Source: Ancrocorticia sp. (GTDB lineage Bacteria; Actinomycetota; Actinomycetes; Actinomycetales; Actinomycetaceae). Taken from it: DNA of 64,000 nt. Shown in pieces: positions 57,415 through 64,000 of this stretch (positions are counted from its first letter, which is position 1; every line of letters begins with the position of its first letter). The stretch spans positions 124,001 through 188,000 of the forward strand of contig JALCLX010000004.1 of NCBI GenBank assembly GCA_022648165.1. The letters run 5' to 3'. The notes beneath the pieces were generated by a model, which searched no databases, was not told the DNA's origin, and worked only from the letters and a program-made list of their open reading frames with translations. The translations under genes and the position numbers were made by a program.

Positions 57415-58422
57415 TTATCGCGTGTAGCGCCGCGCATTGGCGATGCGAACGATCGCACGTTCGAGCGCGAAATCAGGATCGCGGGATGCCCCCTTCACGT
57501 CCGCATCCGCCTGCGCAATAGCCAGAATCGCGCGCGCCAGGCCTTCGCTGCTCCACCCTTGGAGGTCGCGCCGGGCGCGATCGATTTGCCATGGCGCCAA
57601 CCGCACATCGGACGTATCGGATGTTCCGCGCAACGCGAGAGCGACGCCCATTGACCGCAATTTCAGCGCGATGGCGGCCACGATAGGCACGGGGCCCGTT
57701 CCCGTGGCGGCCGCGTGCCGCGCGAGTGCGATTGCGCGTCCCGTCTGGCCCGCGACTGTCGCGTCCGCTACCGCGAAACCGCTGGCTTCTATCCGCCCGC
57801 CGTAGTAGGTCCGGACAGCCTCCACGGTGATATCGCCCGCCGTATCGTCAAGCAGCTGCTGCGTAGCCGCTACGAGCTCGGCGACGTCATTTCCTAAGGC
57901 GTCTACAAGCCCTTGGATGGCAGCAGTGGCGATGCGCCTGTGGCGCGAAGCGCACACAGAGCGCACAAGATCCGCCTTGTCGTTCGCCCGTGTCACCGCG
58001 GGAATTGTGGCGTGTTGCAAGCCTGCCGCATCGATCGCGTCGATGAGTTTTCTCCCACGCGCGCTTCCGTCGTGACGGATCACAACGACGACGTCGGGTT
58101 CCGGATGGGAGACGTACGCAAGCGCGTCTGTTAAGAACGCATCGTTCATGCGCTCGGCGGCGCGCACCACCACCATGCTGCGTCCGCCGAACAGCGATGG
58201 GCTTGTCACTGTGGCCAGAGTTCCCGCAGTGTAACTACTCGCTTCGAGCGTGGTGAGCTCGGTTGCCGGATCTTCGCTCCGCAAGGTCTTGACGAGCTTG
58301 TCTACGGCCCACTCGCCGATGATGGGCTCTTTGACAGTCAGAAGAATAACGGGCGCTGGCACAAGCTGGTCCCAGCGGAGGCCGGGGGCCGCCGCCGATC
58401 GATTTCGTGCCACACGCGCCAT
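57415..58422 (-). CDS. holA: DNA polymerase III delta subunit
   Basis: 335 residues from ATG 58422, with AAAGGAG upstream. Clamp-loader delta: N-terminal VILLTVKEPIIGEWAVDKLV, SPSLFGGRSMVVVR, central NDKADLV and helical C-terminus. It opens the sliding clamp. In many actinobacteria it stands between comEC and rpsT; here ppc separates it from comEC. Confidence 0.93.
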   Translation of the reverse strand: MARVARNRSAAAPGLRWDQLVPAPVILLTVKEPIIGEWAVDKLVKTLRSEDPATELTTLEASSYTAGTLATVTSPSLFGGRSMVVVRAAERMNDAFLTDALAYVSHPEPDVVVVIRHDGSARGRKLIDAIDAAGLQHATIPAVTRANDKADLVRSVCASRHRRIATAAIQGLVDALGNDVAELVAATQQLLDDTAGDITVEAVRTYYGGRIEASGFAVADATVAGQTGRAIALARHAAATGTGPVPIVAAIALKLRSMGVALALRGTSDTSDVRLAPWQIDRARRDLQGWSSEGLARAILAIAQADADVKGASRDPDFALERAIVRIANARRYTR

Positions 58423-58458
58423 ATGCGCTCCTTTCTGACTCCCGAACTTATCACATGG

Positions 58459-61095
58459 TCACCCCGTATTTTGTACCCCCGCGGCCACTCCAGATACCGT
58501 CAACAAAAGCAGGTGCTCCCAATCCGCATCTCGCTGGACCTGCCGGCGCAGTACTCGTAAGGCCCTGAGCTGAAGCAATGACAGCGCGTCAACGTATGGG
58601 CTCCTCAGCTCAATGGCGGTCCGTAGCGCAGGGCGGTTCCCCAGCACAGTGTCACTTTCTGTCACACGTTTCAGCCAATCGCGCGTCAACCGCATCTCGG
58701 TTAGAACCAGTTCTGTCAGTTCGGGGCGTTGACCCACTTCCAGATAACGGCGGGCGATGCGAAAATCGCCTTTAGCGATGCTCATCGCAACGTTGTCAAT
58801 GATGGTCCGGAAAAGAGGCCATTGAGCATATGCGGCACGCAAAACGTCCTCGTCCCCAACCGCCTCGAGTGCGCTGCCCAGCCCAAACCAGCCTGCAAGA
58901 TTGACCCGCGCCTGAGACCACGCAAAGACCCACGGAATCGCGCGCAAGTCCTCCAACGATTCAACAGAAATCCCCCGGCGTGCTGGGCGTGATCCAAGAG
59001 AGAGCAGCCCGATTTCTTCAAGGGGAGTCACTGTGGCAAACCACGGCGCGAAACCGGCGGCGTGAACCAACGTGTCAAAGCGCGCACGTGAGACCTCAGA
59101 TATGACGCGTGCGACGCCGGAAAACCGAGCAGCCGCCGCCATGTTACGTTTTTCATTCGATGGGGCGGCAGCCAAAAGAGTTGCGGCGGCCACCTGATCT
59201 ATGTGGCGCATGGCAATAGTGGGATCGCCGTAGCGGGCAAAAATCACTTCGCCCTGTTCCGTGACTTTAAAACGGCCGTCAACAGTATGGGGCGGCTGCG
59301 CCAGTATTGCGGTGTGTGTCGGGCCTCCTCCACGCCCCAGAGTTCCACCCCTACCGTGAAAAAGCGTGAGCCTCAGGCCGCGTTTCACGGCCCATGCACT
59401 AATCCGTTCCTGGGCTTCGTAGAGGGCAAAACTCGCCGCCATCGGGCCTACATCCTTCGACGAATCCGAATATCCCAGCATCACCTCGATTGCGCCGCCC
59501 GTTTCTGCCAGACGCCGAGCAAAAGCAGGATCCGCAACGGCCTCTTCAAGGATGCGGGGCGCAGCCTTGAGATCGTCGTAGGTTTCGAAAAGCGGAATGA
59601 CGTCGAGCACCGGCTCATTGCCCACTCCCGTGGCAATCTGCGCTAACTCCCGGACGATCTGAAGGTCGCGCGCACTGCGCGTAAATGAAACGATGTAGCG
59701 GCCGGCTGCCCGCACCCCATAACGGCGCTGTATCTCCGCAATTGTCCGGAAGACCTCCAGCACCTCCTCCGTCTGCTCGCTGAGCTCGCCCGTGCGGCAT
59801 TCCGCAAGAGCGCGCGCGTGCACCGCCGAATGTTGGCGGATCTCTAATTCGGCCAGGTGGAATCCGAAAGTCTCAACCTGCCAAAGCAACTCCTGCAAAG
59901 AGCCAAATGCCTGCCGGGCCGCACCGGCGCGGGCGAGCGAATTCTGCACAATCTGCAGCTGCTCGATCAATTCCCCCGGTTGCCGGTATGCGAGATCGGC
60001 GTGCCGCCGGCGCGTTGCGGCGATGCGCCGCTGCATCATGAGCAGAACTTGCTTGTGGGGCTCCTCGGGAGCGCGTTTGACTGCCGCTGCGGCGCCGTCA
60101 TCGTCCGCAACAGCGAGTCGCCGCCACAGTGCCTGAAGCTCGGAGCTGGCAGGTGTGCCATCCCCATCCGCAGTCATCGATCGCGCAACGGCACCACAAG
60201 ACGCCTCAAGGCCCCGCAGGATGTGATCGGAAGCAATCGCCACTGCCTGCTTCGTCACGCCCGCCGTGACGAACGGATTGCCATCGCGGTCGCCCCCTAC
60301 CCACGATCCGATCCGCACGAAAGGCGGGACGGCAGGCCGCCGCGCGCCCGCCTCGGTGCTAGTCAGCGCGTCGTCGATAGCGCGGTACACGCGCGGCACC
60401 GCATCGAAAAGCGTGTCATCAAACACCGCCATCACAGAACGAACCTCGTCGGTAGGATCCGGCTTGTGCGTGCGGATGGGGCTGGTCCGCCACAGGTTAT
60501 CGATTTCCTCCAAGAGACGCCGTTGAATCTCGCGAGTTGCGCCTGCCGCACGCTCTCCGATATCCACGAGTGCGGATATGCGGCGGATCGATTCAGATAC
60601 GGCACGACGGCGCGCTTCTGTAGGGTGGGCCGTGAGCACTGGATGAAATCGCAGCGTTCGCAACCGCTCGCGTGCCGCATCCTCGCCCACCTCGTCACGC
60701 AAACACCCGAATGCCTGAGCGACGGTGTCCGCGCTACTGTCTGCCTCGTCGCGGCGCAATACGCGCACACGCTGATGTTCCTCAGCCAAATTCGCCAGGT
60801 GAAAATACACTGTGAATGCCCGCGCTACTTCATCCGCACGCTCAACAGAGAACGAATCAGCAAGCGCAACTGCACGGTCGAAAGCCTCCGCAGAATCGTC
60901 CTGATACGCCTCGATCGCAGCACGCCGCAGGTTCTCCACGTCGTCGAACAATCCAGGAGACCCGCTTTCACGCAGCACTCGTCCGAGCAATGAACCGAGC
61001 ATCCGGACCTCAGATCTCAATTCTGGCGGAAGCTCGTGCCCCGTCCTATCTGTTCCACTCTCACGAGGCGGACGAGCGCCGTTGGTATTGTTCAT
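58459..61095 (-). CDS. ppc: phosphoenolpyruvate carboxylase
   Basis: 878 residues from ATG 61095; no clear ribosome-binding site. It makes oxaloacetate from PEP and bicarbonate. Catalytic His in VLTAHPTEARRR (about 153), the Lys-containing GYSDSSKDVGP (about 540), glycine-rich FHGRGGTLGRGGGPTH (about 578), and the C-terminal VQNTG. Confidence 0.97.
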   Translation of the reverse strand: MNNTNGARPPRESGTDRTGHELPPELRSEVRMLGSLLGRVLRESGSPGLFDDVENLRRAAIEAYQDDSAEAFDRAVALADSFSVERADEVARAFTVYFHLANLAEEHQRVRVLRRDEADSSADTVAQAFGCLRDEVGEDAARERLRTLRFHPVLTAHPTEARRRAVSESIRRISALVDIGERAAGATREIQRRLLEEIDNLWRTSPIRTHKPDPTDEVRSVMAVFDDTLFDAVPRVYRAIDDALTSTEAGARRPAVPPFVRIGSWVGGDRDGNPFVTAGVTKQAVAIASDHILRGLEASCGAVARSMTADGDGTPASSELQALWRRLAVADDDGAAAAVKRAPEEPHKQVLLMMQRRIAATRRRHADLAYRQPGELIEQLQIVQNSLARAGAARQAFGSLQELLWQVETFGFHLAELEIRQHSAVHARALAECRTGELSEQTEEVLEVFRTIAEIQRRYGVRAAGRYIVSFTRSARDLQIVRELAQIATGVGNEPVLDVIPLFETYDDLKAAPRILEEAVADPAFARRLAETGGAIEVMLGYSDSSKDVGPMAASFALYEAQERISAWAVKRGLRLTLFHGRGGTLGRGGGPTHTAILAQPPHTVDGRFKVTEQGEVIFARYGDPTIAMRHIDQVAAATLLAAAPSNEKRNMAAAARFSGVARVISEVSRARFDTLVHAAGFAPWFATVTPLEEIGLLSLGSRPARRGISVESLEDLRAIPWVFAWSQARVNLAGWFGLGSALEAVGDEDVLRAAYAQWPLFRTIIDNVAMSIAKGDFRIARRYLEVGQRPELTELVLTEMRLTRDWLKRVTESDTVLGNRPALRTAIELRSPYVDALSLLQLRALRVLRRQVQRDADWEHLLLLTVSGVAAGVQNTG

Positions 61096-61172
61096 GCGCA
61101 GATCATAGCGTCGATCCGGGACTTAAGTCTGTGACTAATCATGCACCGGGTATCGCCCGAATGCCCAACGTG

Positions 61173-63344
61173 TCACGGACATCGCGAATGCGCTACGCCA
61201 CTTTCGTCGACCGCAATACTCCCGCACTCCACGGTTGCCACAATCTCCGCAAAACTGTACAACTCTAGTGCGCGCGCGGAAGGATGCCCATACGAATTTT
61301 CGCCAACTGATACGAACACCAGCGAAGGATGTGCGGAGCGCGCCAAACCCGTATCTTGGTGTGCACTGCCGTGATGCGCCATTACCAAGATCGCCACTTC
61401 CTCAAGCTGCGGTGCGATCAGCCGTTGTGCCTCCTCTTCTACGTCACCCAGCACCGCTATTCCGCCCGCCACCTCGGCACGCACCACCACGGAGGAGTTA
61501 TTAGCATCCCCGTGATACCCTGCACGCGGCCAAACAACATCCAACCAGTCCCCGTACTGATCCCCCGCCGCCACCTCGCGCACGGAGATCGCATTGTGAG
61601 CGGCAAGGCGCTCTACCCATGCCGCATTCTCCTCCGGCTCACGCGCAGGGCTCACCCACAGTTCATCAACGCTGGCAACTTCCAGAACTGCAGGCAGCCC
61701 ACCCACGTGATCGGCATGGAAATGGGACAGCACCAGCACATTCACATGCTCCACTCCAGCCGCGCGCACACATGCGGCGCCAGCATCCCCAGGAGGCCCC
61801 ACATCGATCAATGCGGTCTGGTGGCCATCGCGGATAAGAAATGCGGCGCCCTGGCCTACGTCGCATTGGATTGCCACCCAGTTGGATGGGAACGCGTCAC
61901 CCGAATCTCCTGGCCACACCACCGATGCGAATATTCCGGCCGCAGTCACGAGCGCCATGGTGCGCACTTTGCGCAGGCGCACTACAACATACATCATGAC
62001 GAGGACGGCGGCCGTCCAACCGAATCCGATGGCAGAGCCTGGCCACAACGCCAGCGTCACCGCCACCCGATCAATCCACCACGTCGCCATCTGCGCAGGG
62101 AATATCGCCAGTTGTGCGAGCTGTGGTGCAACTGGCGCCAGTATAGCTCCGAATATTCCTCCCACAGTGAGCGGAGCTACCACAGGTGCCGTCAGCACAT
62201 TCGCCAGCACACCCCACACCGATCCGACATCCGCAAATGTCCATAGCATCGGGAGGCAAGCAAGCTGAGCCGCCAGAGGAATAGCAACCGCATCTACGAG
62301 GTAGCCTGGCAGCACATCGGAGAGTCTTCGGCGCAGATCGGCGCCGCATATCGCAATTCCCGCCGTGGCACTGGCGGAGAGAAGAAAGCCATAGCTCGTG
62401 GCCACCCATGGATCAGCCAACGCCACGCCGATCACGGTGACGCTGAGCGCCGGAATCGCTTGCGTTGAACGGCCTTGTGCGAGTGCCAGCAATACCACGC
62501 CCGCCATCCCTGCGGCGCGCACAACTGATGGTTCCCACCCGACCAGCGCGATCAGAGCACCTAAAACGGCAACGCCCAGCAGACTAGCCAACCGAGCGTT
62601 CTTTCTTCCCACGATCATGATCGCGCCACCCATAAGAAGCGAAATGTGCCCACCGGAAACAGCTGTTAAGTGCGCCAGTTGGGTAACCTTCATCGCTTCT
62701 TCTAGCTCACTTGTCAGCTGGGAATCGTCGCCGAGTGCCACCCCCGGGATCAAAGCGCGCGCGTGGCCGGGACGATCCGCCAGAATTGCCGCAAGAGCAG
62801 CGCTAATCTGCGCCGCCCATCGCGCCATTCTTGTACCCTCTCCCCACACGCGAACACTGCGCGCCTTGAGGTGCGCGGCATCTCTGCTCTCGAAGGGAGG
62901 ATGCTCCAGTGTCCCCGTGGCTTCCAGCTGCTGACCGGCGATCGCGCCACACGCCTCGGCGCTGATCACACCAATTCTGAGCGATCGTTGGAGTGTAATC
63001 GGGGCACCACTGTCAATGTGCTCCGGCGCGATCTGCACGAGGCACCGTGTCCCCCACGGCTCGGCCCGCTCTTTTACAACGCCCCGCACAACGGCGAAAT
63101 GGCCCACCGCAATGGTATCTGGATGGGTGAGATGGTTGAATAACGCCGTTGACGCCCACATTCCACATCCCACAAGCAGCCATATCACTACCGCATGAGT
63201 TCCCCGGATTGTGATAATTGCCGCCGCGATCACGCAGAGCAGCACAAGGAGGTATAACCACTGCGGTGCTGAGGTGTGCAGGCCCACGGCCGTACCACCC
63301 AGAGCAGCCACGGCAACCGGCATCAGCCGCACATCCTGCCGCAC
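61173..63344 (-). CDS. comEC: ComEC/Rec2 DNA-uptake channel protein
   Basis: 723 residues from GTG 63344; ATG 63323 has AGGAT at a plausible distance and is the other candidate. N-terminal membrane helices and OB domain, the competence domain (about 200-460, LTAVSGGHISLLMGGAIMI), and a C-terminal metallo-beta-lactamase domain (about 480-723) with LSHFHADHVGG and MAHHGSAHQD. It transports single-stranded DNA. It begins 4 bp after comEA. Confidence 0.94.
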   Translation of the reverse strand: MRQDVRLMPVAVAALGGTAVGLHTSAPQWLYLLVLLCVIAAAIITIRGTHAVVIWLLVGCGMWASTALFNHLTHPDTIAVGHFAVVRGVVKERAEPWGTRCLVQIAPEHIDSGAPITLQRSLRIGVISAEACGAIAGQQLEATGTLEHPPFESRDAAHLKARSVRVWGEGTRMARWAAQISAALAAILADRPGHARALIPGVALGDDSQLTSELEEAMKVTQLAHLTAVSGGHISLLMGGAIMIVGRKNARLASLLGVAVLGALIALVGWEPSVVRAAGMAGVVLLALAQGRSTQAIPALSVTVIGVALADPWVATSYGFLLSASATAGIAICGADLRRRLSDVLPGYLVDAVAIPLAAQLACLPMLWTFADVGSVWGVLANVLTAPVVAPLTVGGIFGAILAPVAPQLAQLAIFPAQMATWWIDRVAVTLALWPGSAIGFGWTAAVLVMMYVVVRLRKVRTMALVTAAGIFASVVWPGDSGDAFPSNWVAIQCDVGQGAAFLIRDGHQTALIDVGPPGDAGAACVRAAGVEHVNVLVLSHFHADHVGGLPAVLEVASVDELWVSPAREPEENAAWVERLAAHNAISVREVAAGDQYGDWLDVVWPRAGYHGDANNSSVVVRAEVAGGIAVLGDVEEEAQRLIAPQLEEVAILVMAHHGSAHQDTGLARSAHPSLVFVSVGENSYGHPSARALELYSFAEIVATVECGSIAVDESGVAHSRCP

Positions 63345-63348
63345 GTTT

Positions 63349-63981
63349 TCAGATCACCACTCGGTCACGCACATCCTCGAGCTTCGATTCGCCGATGCCC
63401 GGAACATTGAGCAGATCCTCAATGGCGGTGAACGGTCCATTTTCCTCACGCCACGCAACGATCGCTTCAGCCAAGGCGGGGCCAATCCCCGGTAAATCGT
63501 CGAGTTCGTCCACATCTGCTGTGTTGAGGTTGATCATTCCCGGCTCCTCGCTCTGCTCACCTAGCCGCGGTACGACGATGTGTGATCCATCGGTTACCGG
63601 CGCTGCAAGGTTCACTGCGCTTGTATCTGCTTCATCATCTAAACCGCCCGCCAAATCCACGAACACGTGAACGCGCGCCCCAGCTGGCGCCGAATACACG
63701 CCAGGGCTTGGCACCGCACCAGAAATGTAGGCAGTCACGCCACGCGCCGCATCGGACGCCGATGGCGACGCCACGCTCACAGCCTCTCCAGCTGCGTCGT
63801 CGTCCACCAATAATTCGTGTGCCGGCACTTGCCACGCGTTCCACGCCCACACACCGATCACGGCTAAAGCGAAGGCAGCGAGAATCGCAGATCCAGTTCT
63901 TCTGCTCAAGCGCCACCGCATACGCGCAGATGTGCTCATCAACGCGGCAACATCTTCCCCGGTTCCCGAGGCCAAGGCCAC
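63349..63981 (-). CDS. comEA: ComEA-like DNA-binding competence protein
   Basis: 210 residues from GTG 63981; ATG 63939 (MSTSARMRWRLS) is possible, and the frame is open to the right window edge, so the true start may be outside. A membrane anchor (about 33-50), a SLBB domain (about 80-140, ISGAVPSPGVYSAPAGARV) and a helix-hairpin-helix DNA-binding domain (INLNTADVDELDDLPGIGPALAEAIVAWR). It binds incoming DNA and passes it to ComEC. Confidence 0.93.
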   Translation of the reverse strand: MALASGTGEDVAALMSTSARMRWRLSRRTGSAILAAFALAVIGVWAWNAWQVPAHELLVDDDAAGEAVSVASPSASDAARGVTAYISGAVPSPGVYSAPAGARVHVFVDLAGGLDDEADTSAVNLAAPVTDGSHIVVPRLGEQSEEPGMINLNTADVDELDDLPGIGPALAEAIVAWREENGPFTAIEDLLNVPGIGESKLEDVRDRVVI

Positions 63982-64000
63982 ACGCGCGATCCTGCGCTTC

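Noticed and set aside
59857-60993. 378-residue plus-strand frame
   Set aside because: It lies opposite ppc, whose motifs are complete; the translation is Arg/Pro-rich with no recognisable domain.
61329-62246. 305-residue plus-strand frame
   Set aside because: It lies opposite comEC and has His/Arg-rich shadow composition.

Overview
The window is actinobacterial chromosome. It has moderate to high GC, a Pup-conjugation locus, an ANTAR regulator, a four-repeat ribosomal protein S1, GlgA/GlgC of actinobacterial type, and the gene order hisF-hisI-trpE-trpC-trpB-trpA-lgt ... pyk ... pdtaR-polA-rpsA, which is also the order in Mycobacterium. The absence of proteasome subunit genes beside pup, the beta-glucoside PTS and the eukaryotic-type UDP-glucose pyrophosphorylase suggest Actinomycetaceae or a relative (Trueperella/Arcanobacterium/Actinomyces); this placement is inference.

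Layout. 1-4.6 kb: rpsA (cut by the left edge), polA, pdtaR. 4.6-12.3 kb: tRNA-Leu(CAA), pyk, then gltBD (glutamate synthase). 12.3-19 kb: lgt and a tightly overlapping his/trp operon. 19-26 kb: FKBP lipoprotein, pafA, pup (59 aa), dop, arc/mpa, trmI, i.e. the pupylation locus without prcBA. 26-33 kb: RecB-like nuclease, HAD hydrolase, uppP, a degenerate aldo/keto reductase, an acidic protein, tRNA-Leu(GAG), a glutaredoxin, a GNAT-MazG fusion and a UDPGP-family pyrophosphorylase. 33-39.5 kb: a hypothetical gene and the imuA'-imuB-dnaE2 mutagenesis cassette behind a perfect LexA palindrome. 39.5-47.9 kb: two RNA methyltransferases, an XRE regulator, an SPFH/NfeD pair, an ABC ATPase, divergent glgA/glgC, serB, rpsT. 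47.9-53.7 kb: a beta-glucoside utilisation operon split by an insertion sequence. 53.6-64 kb: DUF4870-like protein, pntAB, holA, ppc, comEC, comEA.

The most striking region is 47.9-53.7 kb. A promoter, a LicT/BglG-type ribonucleic antiterminator (RAT) and an overlapping intrinsic terminator lie at 47949-48097. The genes they should control (PTS EIIBCA, 6-phospho-beta-glucosidase, LicT) begin at 49311. Between them sits an 1148-bp IS1249-like element with imperfect terminal inverted repeats and a perfect 8-bp target duplication (TGATTCGA), inserted 18 bp before the bglF start codon. Its transposase appears to have lost an internal segment carrying the second catalytic Asp, and its right end carries an outward-pointing promoter-like sequence that could express the operon without antitermination.
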